Assembly: GCA_029256185.1 (NCBI GenBank) | Contig: JAQSYI010000017.1 | Location: forward strand, 62,001-126,000 | Direction: 5' to 3' | Length of the DNA stretch: 64,000 bases | DNA from: Paenibacillaceae bacterium | Lineage (GTDB): Bacteria; Bacillota; Bacilli; Paenibacillales; NBRC-103111 | Shown: positions 1 to 9,412 of the stretch, in pieces | Position numbering within the stretch: position 1 is the first letter of the stretch | Layout of the letters: each line of letters starts with the position of its first letter | Translations under genes and position numbers: made by a program | Notes under the pieces: generated by a model | What the model was told of the DNA's origin: nothing | Seen by the model: only the letters and a program-made list of their open reading frames with translations | Database searches by the model: none

Positions 1-2
1 CA

Positions 3-1652
3 TCTGCTCCACTGGCTGTCCCTTATGCACTGCAGCATGCCGTGATTGCCAACCGGGAACCGGCTTTGGTGCCTGTCTATCCGGGAGAGGATACCGAACT
101 TGTGATCGATTTCGGCAAGGAATATTCCGGCTACATCACGTTTGCCGTAGAAGCTGCCGCGGGAACGGTTCTGGACTTCTATGGCTTCGAATACACACGC
201 AACGGCTGGAGGCAGGAAACCTACGGCTTGGACAATACCATGCGCTACGTCTGCAAGGAGGGCTACCAGACTTATACCTCCCACGTCCGCAGAGGGTTGC
301 GTTATCTGATGATCGTAGTGCGCGGCTCCTCCATTCCCGTAAAACTGCAGCATGTCCATTTCCTGCAAAGCAATTATCCCGTGGCGGAAATTGGACGGTT
401 CAAGTGCTCGGATCCGCTCCTCAATGACATCTGGGAGATCAGCCAGCATACCACGAGGCTGTGCATGGAAGATACCTTCGTGGATTGCCCGGCCTTCGAG
501 CAGGCCTTCTGGGTGGGAGACGCGCGCAATGAGGCGTTGGTCAATTATTATCTGTTCGGCGACACGGCTATTGTCAAGCGTTGCCTGGAGATGGTTCCCG
601 ATTCCTCGTTCCAGTCTCCGCTTTATGGCGATCAGGTGCCGAGCGGCTGGAGCAGCGTTATACCGAATTGGACATTCTTCTGGAGCACCGCGTGTCTGGA
701 GCTGTACCGTTACAGCGGGGATCTGGACTTTGCCGGGCGCATCTGGCCCGCCGTCCGGTTCACACTGGACCACTATCTGCAGAAGCTGGATAACAACGGA
801 CTGCTGAATATGAAAGGTTGGAACCTGCTGGACTGGGCACCTATCGATCAGCCGAACAACGGCACCGTCACCCACCAGAACATGTTCCTGGTTCAAGCAT
901 TGCGCAGCGCCGCGGCTCTTGCCGAGGCAAGCGGCGACGAGGGTGCGCAACAATACCTGGCTCACGCCGGACGGTTACAGGCGGCCATCAATGCAGGGTT
1001 GTGGTCGGAAGAGCACCAGGCTTATGTGGACTGCATCCATGCGGATGGACGGGTATCCACGATCTTCAGTATGCAGACCCAAGTAGTAGCCTATCTGTGC
1101 GATATTGCCCCGGATAACCGCAGAAGCCGGCTGGAGGAATATCTTGCGGCTCCCCCTGCGGATTTCGTAGCCATCGGCAGCCCCTTCATGTCCTTCTTCC
1201 ACTATGAGGCGCTGATGAAGCTGGGACGCTCAGATCTGATGCTCGGGGATATGCGGGTCCGTTACGGTCAGATGGTTAACCAGCAGGCTACAACCTGCTG
1301 GGAAATGTATCCCAAGCCGTTGGAGAAGCGTTCCCATCCTGAGGAAATGACCCGCAGCCACTGTCATGCCTGGTCCGCAGGGCCCGCCTATTTCTTAGGA
1401 ACTGCCGTACTGGGAGTCCGGGGCCTGGATGCAGGCTGGACCAAGGTGCTGGTGGAACCGCAGGTCGTCGATCTCTCCTGGGCCACAGGTACCGTGCCCC
1501 TGCCCGGCCATGGACGCATTGATGTAGCCTGGCAGGCGGACAAGGAAACCGGACACATTCACATCCGGGTAGAAGCACCGGCCCATGTGGAGGTCAGTGT
1601 TGTTCCTCCGGCGGGTTATGAAGCCAGCTTGGAACAAATCACCTTGGGTTAA
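3..1652 (+). CDS. GH78-like alpha-L-rhamnosidase, 5' end cut off by window
   Basis: Probable glycoside hydrolase of the alpha-L-rhamnosidase family (GH78), which removes terminal rhamnose from plant glycans. The frame is open to the left edge, so the gene begins outside the window; the GTG at position 42 is only the first internal start codon. The visible part has a short beta-rich region (about residues 20-125), then the (alpha/alpha)6 barrel. In the barrel, DCPAFEQAFWVGDARNEA near residue 150 matches the family's catalytic-acid region (E or D ahead of W-x-GD). A C-terminal beta domain follows. The N-terminal carbohydrate-binding part and any signal peptide cannot be seen. It converges on the beta-helix gene at 1795. 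GH78 is well supported at fold level; the exact sugar specificity is inference. Confidence 0.85.
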   Translation, partial: SAPLAVPYALQHAVIANREPALVPVYPGEDTELVIDFGKEYSGYITFAVEAAAGTVLDFYGFEYTRNGWRQETYGLDNTMRYVCKEGYQTYTSHVRRGLRYLMIVVRGSSIPVKLQHVHFLQSNYPVAEIGRFKCSDPLLNDIWEISQHTTRLCMEDTFVDCPAFEQAFWVGDARNEALVNYYLFGDTAIVKRCLEMVPDSSFQSPLYGDQVPSGWSSVIPNWTFFWSTACLELYRYSGDLDFAGRIWPAVRFTLDHYLQKLDNNGLLNMKGWNLLDWAPIDQPNNGTVTHQNMFLVQALRSAAALAEASGDEGAQQYLAHAGRLQAAINAGLWSEEHQAYVDCIHADGRVSTIFSMQTQVVAYLCDIAPDNRRSRLEEYLAAPPADFVAIGSPFMSFFHYEALMKLGRSDLMLGDMRVRYGQMVNQQATTCWEMYPKPLEKRSHPEEMTRSHCHAWSAGPAYFLGTAVLGVRGLDAGWTKVLVEPQVVDLSWATGTVPLPGHGRIDVAWQADKETGHIHIRVEAPAHVEVSVVPPAGYEASLEQITLG

Positions 1653-1677
1653 AACCGGCGCCAGCCGAAGCCAAGCA

Positions 1678-1707
1678 GGCCCGCCCCGTTTTATGGGGCG
1701 GGCCTTT
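1678..1707 (+). terminator. Rho-independent terminator after the rhamnosidase
   Basis: A perfect 10-bp GC stem (GGCCCGCCCC / GGGGCGGGCC) with a 7-nt loop is followed by a short T-rich stretch, 25 bp past the rhamnosidase stop. It lies between convergent genes, but the T stretch supports only the + direction. Confidence 0.8.
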
Positions 1708-1794
1708 GCTCCGCTTCAGCAGTCACTTAAGTCTCGCCAAGTACATAAACGCAGCCTTTTCGCGCCGCAGGAAGATCGCGGCTTCCCCACTTCC

Positions 1795-4700
1795 CTAGTC
1801 ATGGGGGACCGCCAGTTTGATGCTGCCCCGCGTGACGGTGAGCCCGAAGTAACCGGGGGACCTAATCGCCTCGGGCAGTTCATCGGTATAATCAAACACA
1901 GTCCGGTCGTCCACCTTCATCACCAGACGCACGCCGGCGGCTGTATTAAATGCTCCCAGTTCCACATGACAGGCTCTTCCGCTTTCGATATAGGTGTTGG
2001 CAATGCCGGCCCCGGCCAAGGAAGGAAACGGAAACACATTCCCGTAGAACTGGGTCCGCTGCCGGTCATGAAACCGGTGCAGCTCCAGACACTTGGGGCT
2101 GATGACCACCACATACCCGCTATTCCCGGAATCGAAGGCCCGGCCGGAATCATTGCGGCTTCTCAGATAGAGGCATACCAGCTCGTTCTCCCCTGCCTGC
2201 AGCAACAAATCGAAGGCCAACACCCCGTCTCCATACGTGCTTCCCCCGTAAACAGCCGTACCAATGCCGCCCTCGGAGGCTGCCTCCAGCCAGCCTGCTC
2301 CGTTGCTGATTACCATATCAGGGCTTGCCTTCCAGAAGCCGGGATCGGATACGGGATCACCGGACGGGGTCGAGCGCACTTGAAGTACCAATGCCGCCTC
2401 AAGCCTCCCCCGCTCCCGTCCGCCTTGAGCGGCCAGGCAGGCATAGACGGCTGCCGCGCCATCCGCTGCCGCCGTAACGATTCCCCTGCTGTCCACCTGC
2501 GCCACTCCCGGATTATCCGAACGGAAAGAAGCTTCCTCTGCGGCAAAGCATCTTCCCAGCCGTGTATGACAAATAACTGACAATTTTTGGGTAAAATTGG
2601 GCGGCATGGGGTTAATCCTGGGGAGAATCTCTGCTTGAACGACGGCATCATCCACATACACATGCATCCGTGCGGATTTCACTGTCCCTCCCTGCCCGAC
2701 GGTTGCAAGAACGGTACATTTCCCGCCCGAGACGGCCTTTACCCGGCCCTTCTCATCCACCTCAGCAATCTCAGGCCGGTCCGAAGTAAAAGATACTGCA
2801 TCAGCAGACAAGTTTCCGATTCTCACTCCCCTGACCGTCCGGACGTTCAGGCGGAGAGTTGCTTCCGTGCCGCTGTCGAGAACCAGTTCATCCGTCTCGA
2901 ACCAGACTTGGCCCAGATCATAATAATCGGGCCGGAGAGCGGCATATTGGGGAGAGAGCCCGGCAGAGCCGATCAGCTCTTCCACGTGCTCAGGCCAGTT
3001 TCTGCGGGGAAACACCTGCGGCTCTTCGATGATAACTCCCTTTTGCCCCAGACTGGGATTGGAATAGCTGTAGCCGTTGGTCAGCCAGGTGCGGGTGACG
3101 GACACATCGTGCAGCTTCTTGCTGATGCCGCTTATATTGCACCATAGCTCGGTGTTCTCGAACACATTGTCCTCGGCCTGCCAGTTGGAACTGCCCTCGT
3201 CAAAGTAGAAGCCGCCGTACTTGGGCTCCATCTGGTTGCGGATATAATTTCCCCGGATCACATTGGGATTGTCCGGGGTGCCTCCCGTAGCCCCGATGAA
3301 GTACATGCCCCCGCCGTCGAACATCCGGGTCATGAAGGTATCCACCACATTATGCCGGATCTTCATGCCCTGGGTGCAGGAGGTGTCCGGCACATCCCAT
3401 CCGTAGCCGATATGAAGCCCGGAGTAGGGCACCCGGCATATCTCGTTGTGGCCGATCTCCGTATTGCGGGTGAAGGCGGCCGATATGGCCGTCGCGGACA
3501 TGTATTCCACGGCAATATCATGGATATAGTTGTTCAGAATCCGGTTGTCCGAGATGATCTCTTCCTCCCGCTCCGGCAGATAATTGCTGCGGCTCTCCGG
3601 ATTGCGGAACTCCGGGTCGCCGATGCTGATGCCGCCGCCGGATATATCATGAATTTCACAGCCTTCAATCCGGTTGTTCCGGCAAGCCTTGGTCATCCGG
3701 ACCGCGGTTATACCCATCTTGGAGAAGCGGCAGCCTTCCAGCACGATATGATCAGCGTATTCCAGTTCTACAGCCGCGTCGCTTTGATGGTCGCTGTCGA
3801 ATTCCTGGCCGATGGACTCGCGGATATAATTGTTCTGGCTGTCGCAGTGGCCGTTCTCATAATTGGGCCTCAGCCACCCGGTATATTCGAAGTCGATATG
3901 GCGGAACTGGAGATTCCCGGCCTTCCGGTCAAGCGAGCTGCCCTTGACGGACAGCAGCACGTCGATCTCGGGAATGACGGCAACCGCAAGCTCCATATTT
4001 TCTTCCGCCAGAGGGATGTAGTAGATATAGCCTTCTTCCCGGTCCAGGTACCATGCACCCGGCGTATCCAGCAGTTCATAGGCATTCTCGATCCATGCCG
4101 GGAGCTTGGCCGAGGTGCCGTACTTGTGGGTGATGTAATGCCAGCCGGGCTGCTTCATATAGATATGCAGCCGGTCCCCCTCCTGCTGTACACGCTCCAC
4201 TCCGCACCGGGACATGGTGAAGCCTCTGGGATAGACGAACTCCACATCACCGACACGGCCCCATTCCAGCAAGGACAGATCCTCTGTCACATAGGCCGGT
4301 CCGCCTGTTTGCCGGCATTCGGGATCATAAACCGTCCCGCCGCTGAAGCCGCTCCGGCTTCTTGCCCGCTCGGCCCGCCTGCCGTTGACGTAAAGCTGCC
4401 GGGTTTCCGTACCGGGACCTGCAAAGGCGCGGTAAATATTTTTCTCCCCGTCATGCAGCCTCCAATCGCCGATTTCCCTGCCCCCCGAGATCACCGCCCG
4501 CTCGCCCGGATAAGACTGGTAGATGACCCGATAACCGCCGCAGCCAGAATCTGATTCATCAAAGGCCAGGCTGGAGACCCGCAGAGGATAGGAATGGGCT
4601 TCACCTTCACCTCCGAACAAATTGAACAGCGGCGCCTGCCGGCTCTCATGCAGGGGCTTGTAATGGCCTCCGCGCAGACTGACGATGATATCCCCCTTCA

Positions 4701-4833
4701 TGCTCCCAACCAGAACTTTCACCTTAGCCTTCGCCGCCTCCAGTGTCAACAAAGGGGCGTCCTGCGTCCCCGGATTGGCATCCTTCCCGTTGACGGGATC
4801 AACAAATATTTCCGTTGCCTTTTCGCTGCTCAT
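1795..4833 (-). CDS. Right-handed beta-helix protein with Ig-like (Big_2) and LamG-like regions, no signal peptide
   Basis: A 1012-aa protein of the right-handed parallel beta-helix type found in polysaccharide lyases and glycosidases. Near residue 12 it has the FVDPVNGKDANPGT motif that opens many such proteins. Next come an insert with REEGYIYYIP and the helix coils (N-x-I-x-x-N repeats, about 330-560). Two Ig-like segments with S-D-x-P-E/G-x-A-x-V-D signatures (about 640-800) and a concanavalin-like C-terminus follow. The chosen ATG at 4833 has AAAGGAG 10 bp upstream; 22 more in-frame codons upstream lack a better site. There is no signal peptide, although the upstream paralogue at 4941 has one. 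It is the last gene of the importer operon. The substrate is unknown, probably a plant cell-wall glycan. Confidence 0.75.
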   Translation of the reverse strand: MSSEKATEIFVDPVNGKDANPGTQDAPLLTLEAAKAKVKVLVGSMKGDIIVSLRGGHYKPLHESRQAPLFNLFGGEGEAHSYPLRVSSLAFDESDSGCGGYRVIYQSYPGERAVISGGREIGDWRLHDGEKNIYRAFAGPGTETRQLYVNGRRAERARSRSGFSGGTVYDPECRQTGGPAYVTEDLSLLEWGRVGDVEFVYPRGFTMSRCGVERVQQEGDRLHIYMKQPGWHYITHKYGTSAKLPAWIENAYELLDTPGAWYLDREEGYIYYIPLAEENMELAVAVIPEIDVLLSVKGSSLDRKAGNLQFRHIDFEYTGWLRPNYENGHCDSQNNYIRESIGQEFDSDHQSDAAVELEYADHIVLEGCRFSKMGITAVRMTKACRNNRIEGCEIHDISGGGISIGDPEFRNPESRSNYLPEREEEIISDNRILNNYIHDIAVEYMSATAISAAFTRNTEIGHNEICRVPYSGLHIGYGWDVPDTSCTQGMKIRHNVVDTFMTRMFDGGGMYFIGATGGTPDNPNVIRGNYIRNQMEPKYGGFYFDEGSSNWQAEDNVFENTELWCNISGISKKLHDVSVTRTWLTNGYSYSNPSLGQKGVIIEEPQVFPRRNWPEHVEELIGSAGLSPQYAALRPDYYDLGQVWFETDELVLDSGTEATLRLNVRTVRGVRIGNLSADAVSFTSDRPEIAEVDEKGRVKAVSGGKCTVLATVGQGGTVKSARMHVYVDDAVVQAEILPRINPMPPNFTQKLSVICHTRLGRCFAAEEASFRSDNPGVAQVDSRGIVTAAADGAAAVYACLAAQGGRERGRLEAALVLQVRSTPSGDPVSDPGFWKASPDMVISNGAGWLEAASEGGIGTAVYGGSTYGDGVLAFDLLLQAGENELVCLYLRSRNDSGRAFDSGNSGYVVVISPKCLELHRFHDRQRTQFYGNVFPFPSLAGAGIANTYIESGRACHVELGAFNTAAGVRLVMKVDDRTVFDYTDELPEAIRSPGYFGLTVTRGSIKLAVPHD

Positions 4834-4859
4834 TATGTCCAGACTCCTTTCCATGCACA

Positions 4860-4922
4860 GGGGAACTCCCGCCAAGCGGGTTTGCCTGATGCGGCTCAAC
4901 CCTTCTCCCGGCGGAGTCCCCC
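4860..4922 (-). other. Long intercistronic RNA hairpin
   Basis: The gap between the two beta-helix genes can fold on the minus strand into an outer stem of about 13 bp with one bulge (GGGGGACTCCGCC with GGCGGGAGTTCCCC). Inside it are a GGGTT/AACCC stem and a small GCC/GGC stem. There is no T-run, so it looks like an mRNA processing or stability structure rather than a terminator. It matches no riboswitch class that I recognise. Confidence 0.5.
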
Positions 4923-4940
4923 AAATTAGGTATAAAGCGA

Positions 4941-7900
4941 TTATTCGTCTATAGCTTCAATATCCTCAGCTGTTCTGTAGATGTCCCCGTTCATCCGGTA
5001 TACGGCGCTTTGAGACAACACCTTGACCTCTTCGCCGCCGGAGCTGCCCTGCCGTGGGGTCAGTACAACCCGGACAAGCTCCATGCTCCCGTTGACCAAG
5101 GTCCCCTCCCGGGGAAGATTAAGGATAATGTCCAGCAAGCCGTCCCCATCCAGGGAATAGACGGGCGATTCCGCCCCCTGGGCAAGCGCTTCTGCGGACA
5201 GAGCCACCTCCTTCACATCGAATACCTCGCTGCCGATATCCAGCTTCAGGTGGGCGGCATAAGAAGCATAGGGGGCAGAAATAGCAATCACCTCATCGCC
5301 CGCCTCCGTGGTTCTGCTCACAGCAAGCTCCGTAACGCCCCTGACCCCCCTGTAAACCCTGACATCATCGATTGCCAACTCTCCGGCTACAGTAGCCTCA
5401 TTGCCGAAGCGGATCTGGTCCAGCTCGGACTTCTCCATCCGGAAGCTCTCCTGATTCAGCTTCTTCACTCCGTCGATGTACATATCGAGCTTGCGGGTCC
5501 ATGTATCGGCCACAATCCTGATGTCATACCAACGGTTGACCTCATACGGCTGGATCACGGCTACCCCCGCCGCCCCCTTGTTGTTGACGAAATTTCCGTC
5601 CATCATGGCAAGGGAGATGGCGATATCCGCATTGGCGCTTTGCAGATATGGAGCCAGCCGGAAGCCCTGGGAGGAGGAGGCCTTGATCTTGTACTGGAAG
5701 GTCAGGAGACCGTAGGAGCCCTTGAAGTAATTATAGGAAACAATCGCTCCTCCGCTTCCCAGGCTCTTCAGCTCCATGTATTGATTGGCTGGCTCGCCGA
5801 CAACGGCAATCGGTCCGCCGGTCTGCACCTTGTTCCACTCCGTCATATTGCCGCCGATCACATATTGCTCGAAATCATCGTACAGCAGATACTCCTCGGG
5901 AACAGCAACCGTAGACGGACGCTCCGCCGGCAGAATATCCAGATAAGGGGCCTGGACTCCCGCTCCCGCTATCCAAGCCACCGCGTCCTGCGGCCATATC
6001 CCGTCGGTGACATAGACCGTATTCTGCAGAGCCGACGCAGGCAGGCTGACCCCCAGGGTATCGGTGATATTGCCCGAGGCGGTGGTATTGGTGGCCGTGC
6101 CGCTTCCCACAATCAGCTTCTGCACATTCTTCACCACATTCTCCTCGCTTCGCCAGTCGGAGGAGCCTTGGTCGAAGTAGAGCGCGCCATGGTAGTTCTT
6201 GATATTCTCAATAAAGTTATGCCGGACATAGGACAGCGCATCCGGTCCCGATGAGCGCCCCACGACGTAGAACGCGCCCCCGTCATGCAAAGTCTGAACC
6301 ACATCATGAATATAATTGGCCTCAATCAGGTTGTTCTTGGTGGCATTGGCGGGGAAGTTCTCCCAGGCCCACCCGATATGAATGGCGCTGTAAGGCATAT
6401 AGGCAAATTCATTGTGAACAATCTGCAGGCTGTCGGGATAAGCGGCGGATACCCCCACACCGGCCATGTATTCCACTGCAACATGGTGGAAGTAGTTGTT
6501 CTCCACCCGGATATTCTTCAACAGATACTTGGGGTCGGACGGATTGCGGTTGTTGATGTCATTCATATCCACCTCGCCGATCTGAAGCCCGCTGCCGGAA
6601 ATATCATGGAACCGGTTGCCGCGAACCAGGCTGTTCTGGCTGCCGTCCAGCAGATTCAGTCCCGTGGCGCCCAAGCCGGAGAAGGTGCACCGCTCGAAAT
6701 TCACGGACAAACCGGAGGCAACAGTTACGGCCGCATCAATCACAAACTCGTTGGCGAAGGATTTGCCCGGCAAGGCCGGCTCCCGCACATAGTTGGCCTG
6801 AACATCGGCATGCCCCATCTCCGTGCCGGGTCTGAGCCAGGTGGCATAGCGGAAGGTCAAGCCTTCAAAGGCAATGTCGTGGACCGGGAGATCCACACTG
6901 GCTCCCTTCACCGTCACAAGCTCTGTAAGCACCGGAGCCACCGCCTCCACGGCAGTCATGTCCTCTCCCGGAAGGGGGATGTAATAGAAGCGGTCCAAGC
7001 TCCTGTCCAGATACCATTCTCCCGGCTGGTCCAACAGCTCATAGGCGTTCTCCACATACCAGGGGACAGTGGGCGCGGTGCTGCCTTTGGCTAGCCCGTA
7101 AGCCCATCCCGGCTGGTCCATGATAACAGCGGCAGTGCCGCCCGCCACCTCTATGCGGTCCACGCTGAACCGCGGACTGGTCCATCTTTCCTTGTACACC
7201 ATCTCGATGTCATCCACATTCCGCCAGCCTGCCATCTCCGTCATGGAGGTGGTATGCCCCACGGCATTGACGGTGGCGTTCATCAGCCCTTCCGCGCTTC
7301 TGGCCCGGGTAGCCCTGGCGCCGTTCACATAGAGCTGCCGCGTATTGATTCCCAGAGCGGGAGCCTCATAAATATTGTTGGCGGAATCAACCAGCGTCCA
7401 GCCCGATACCGCTTGGCCGCCGCTGATCACCGGCTCTTCGCCGGGATACGCCTTGTAGACCACACGGAAGCTGCGGCTCCCCGAATCCTGGCGCTCCAAC
7501 GCGAAGGTGCTGTCCAGGCTGTGCAGGCCTCCCCGCAGGTAAACCACAATATCTCCGGTCATGGAGCCGTTCACCTGCCGGACCGCATCTCTGGCTGCCG
7601 CGAGCGTCCGGAAGGGTGCAGCTTCCGTGCCTGCGGCCAGATCGCTTCCGTTGACCGGATCCACATAGTAGGCTGCCTGCACATTGGGCGGCAGGTAGGC
7701 ATATGCCTTGGACTGGATGCTTCCTGCCAGATTGCTCCTCACAGGCACGGCCTTCACATGGGAGCTGCCGGCGGCAATGCCCACCCGGATGCTGTCGCCC
7801 TCAGCCATAACACCATGCGCAGCCGTCCCGTTCACACTGTCATAGACCGGGTCCGTGCCGTCGGTGGTGTATACGAATCCGTCGGCATAATCGGAATGCA

Positions 7901-9293
7901 GCTCCACCTGCTGCGGCTCATGGAAGAAGCCGTCATGATACCCGTACGTCTCGCTGATTACCGTGGGATTGGGCACTGCGCGGTAGACAGCCTGGATGCC
8001 CGCTTTAACAATCCCGCCGCTGATGGCGGCCGCACGGACCGTCGTTGTTCTGTCGATGGTGAATGAGGCTTCAACTACCACATTCCCCGTCACCTCGACG
8101 CCATGCCCCGGCCCCGGCTCCGAGCCATCCACCGTATAGCGGATGCTGTCCGCGCCTATGGCCTTCAGCATCACCTCCGCAGTGCGGGTGTTGAAGTCAA
8201 AGCCGTATACCGCCTGCATCACACTGGGCGGCGCTCCCACAGAAGCAAGCTTCTCCTTGAACATGGTCAGTTCTGTTGCGGTGTTGGTCCTGGGGCTGGT
8301 GTAGACCGGAAGCAGGCGCACCTTGTACACCTTGTTGTTATCCACCGGCAGGATTACCGCTTCATTCCCTGCTCCCGCGTAGGAGTACAGCTGCTCCGGC
8401 GCCTGGTCGGTGACATTCTGATAGCGGATGGCAAATCCGGACAGGCCGGGAAGCTTGCCGGGGAGCTGCACCGTCAAGGTTCCGTCTCCGGCAGTCAGGC
8501 CGAAATCCTCCCGCTGCTCCTCCGGCACAACCCGGTTCACCAGCAGATTGTCATAGGCGATGGCGTATTGAGGACGAGAATACAATCCGATGAACCCGCC
8601 CGCCCAGGGAGCGGCCCCATCATAGTGCACAACCGGCTCGCTGCCGTCATTGGCGAACACCTGAACCTTGCTGTCGCGGACTGCCACCTTGATCCGTTTG
8701 GTGGAGCCCGGCACCCCCGCTGCCGTCCGTGCCAGAGGCGGCTCCTCCGACACTGTGCTGATCCCGATCTGCGCCGACTTATTGACGCTGACCATATGGG
8801 ACGGGGCCACGCCATACCAGTCAAACCAAGCCTTCTTGTTGAATTGGAAGCCCGCCGTGGTCGTGTTGGACGGTACGGAACGAACCGTCATATCGTAGGA
8901 AACCTCAAAGCTGCCAAAGGTCCCGGTGGGAATCCCATTGGCATCGAAGCTGTCGCTGAATGCGCTGGCTATGCTCGAGCCGATCGTGGCGCCGGGCAGC
9001 CCCAAGTGCAGCTGCCCGTCAGACAGGGCAATCTTCAAGGTTTCCGTACCGTCCACAAAGCGGATCCATTTCCTTCCATCCGCATCGGAGTAAATCAGAC
9101 TGCTGTTGTTGACTCTGGTATAAGCGCCTATGGAGCCGGTGTCGAAATCCAGCAGGTAGGTTTGCCCCTCTTTTACGACGCTGCCCGTCCCCTCTGCCCG
9201 AACAGAGCTATTGCCAAAAAATATGAATCCTGCGGTGATGCCCACAATCACAAGCAAGCTGAACAGTATTCTTCTGCTCTTAAGCCTATTCAT
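4941..9293 (-). CDS. Secreted multidomain right-handed beta-helix protein
   Basis: A 1450-aa exported protein, probably a polysaccharide-degrading enzyme. A signal peptide covers residues 1-33 (basic start, hydrophobic core, VRA cleavage site). Then come a concanavalin/LamG-like domain (about 35-260), a fibronectin-III-like stretch (about 260-345) and two chitobiase C-terminal-type repeats with Y-T-x-D-G-T/S-x-P (about 350-540). The beta-helix opens with YYVDPVNGSDLAAGT near 550 and runs to about 1090. A second LamG-like domain and a C-terminal beta domain that could be cohesin-like follow. ATG 9293 is preferred, with AAAGGA 12 bp upstream; the in-frame TTG at 9305 directly abuts that site. 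It is a tandem paralogue of the gene at 1795. The reaction type (lyase or hydrolase) cannot be told. Confidence 0.8.
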   Translation of the reverse strand: MNRLKSRRILFSLLVIVGITAGFIFFGNSSVRAEGTGSVVKEGQTYLLDFDTGSIGAYTRVNNSSLIYSDADGRKWIRFVDGTETLKIALSDGQLHLGLPGATIGSSIASAFSDSFDANGIPTGTFGSFEVSYDMTVRSVPSNTTTAGFQFNKKAWFDWYGVAPSHMVSVNKSAQIGISTVSEEPPLARTAAGVPGSTKRIKVAVRDSKVQVFANDGSEPVVHYDGAAPWAGGFIGLYSRPQYAIAYDNLLVNRVVPEEQREDFGLTAGDGTLTVQLPGKLPGLSGFAIRYQNVTDQAPEQLYSYAGAGNEAVILPVDNNKVYKVRLLPVYTSPRTNTATELTMFKEKLASVGAPPSVMQAVYGFDFNTRTAEVMLKAIGADSIRYTVDGSEPGPGHGVEVTGNVVVEASFTIDRTTTVRAAAISGGIVKAGIQAVYRAVPNPTVISETYGYHDGFFHEPQQVELHSDYADGFVYTTDGTDPVYDSVNGTAAHGVMAEGDSIRVGIAAGSSHVKAVPVRSNLAGSIQSKAYAYLPPNVQAAYYVDPVNGSDLAAGTEAAPFRTLAAARDAVRQVNGSMTGDIVVYLRGGLHSLDSTFALERQDSGSRSFRVVYKAYPGEEPVISGGQAVSGWTLVDSANNIYEAPALGINTRQLYVNGARATRARSAEGLMNATVNAVGHTTSMTEMAGWRNVDDIEMVYKERWTSPRFSVDRIEVAGGTAAVIMDQPGWAYGLAKGSTAPTVPWYVENAYELLDQPGEWYLDRSLDRFYYIPLPGEDMTAVEAVAPVLTELVTVKGASVDLPVHDIAFEGLTFRYATWLRPGTEMGHADVQANYVREPALPGKSFANEFVIDAAVTVASGLSVNFERCTFSGLGATGLNLLDGSQNSLVRGNRFHDISGSGLQIGEVDMNDINNRNPSDPKYLLKNIRVENNYFHHVAVEYMAGVGVSAAYPDSLQIVHNEFAYMPYSAIHIGWAWENFPANATKNNLIEANYIHDVVQTLHDGGAFYVVGRSSGPDALSYVRHNFIENIKNYHGALYFDQGSSDWRSEENVVKNVQKLIVGSGTATNTTASGNITDTLGVSLPASALQNTVYVTDGIWPQDAVAWIAGAGVQAPYLDILPAERPSTVAVPEEYLLYDDFEQYVIGGNMTEWNKVQTGGPIAVVGEPANQYMELKSLGSGGAIVSYNYFKGSYGLLTFQYKIKASSSQGFRLAPYLQSANADIAISLAMMDGNFVNNKGAAGVAVIQPYEVNRWYDIRIVADTWTRKLDMYIDGVKKLNQESFRMEKSELDQIRFGNEATVAGELAIDDVRVYRGVRGVTELAVSRTTEAGDEVIAISAPYASYAAHLKLDIGSEVFDVKEVALSAEALAQGAESPVYSLDGDGLLDIILNLPREGTLVNGSMELVRVVLTPRQGSSGGEEVKVLSQSAVYRMNGDIYRTAEDIEAIDE

Positions 9294-9303
9294 ATTTTGA
9301 CTC

Positions 9304-9340
9304 AATCCTTTTTTAGGGATTTTTTTACATACAAAGGATT
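9304..9340 (-). promoter_or_regulatory. Hairpin that could hide the ribosome binding site of the beta-helix gene
   Basis: AATCCTTT (minus-strand 9340-9333) can pair perfectly with AAAGGATT (9311-9304), which contains the AAAGGA site of the gene starting at 9293. A GAAGCC/GGCTTC hairpin (9384-9397) lies nearer the upstream binding-protein stop codon. Together they may lower translation of the enzyme relative to the binding protein. This is inferred from sequence only. Confidence 0.4.
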
Positions 9341-9412
9341 TATAAGCTCTCGGGGCCCCCGCAAAGTATCTGGAATAAGCTTCGAAGCCGAGGCTTCACT
9401 TTGTGGGGTTGT

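Noticed and set aside
1585-2580. A 331-aa open frame on the + strand after the rhamnosidase
   Set aside because: It runs over a terminator and antisense to the beta-helix gene, and has no family motif.
4860-4922. Riboswitch or T-box
   Set aside because: The fold is one simple long hairpin without a recognised ligand core or T-box sequence, and it lies inside an operon.
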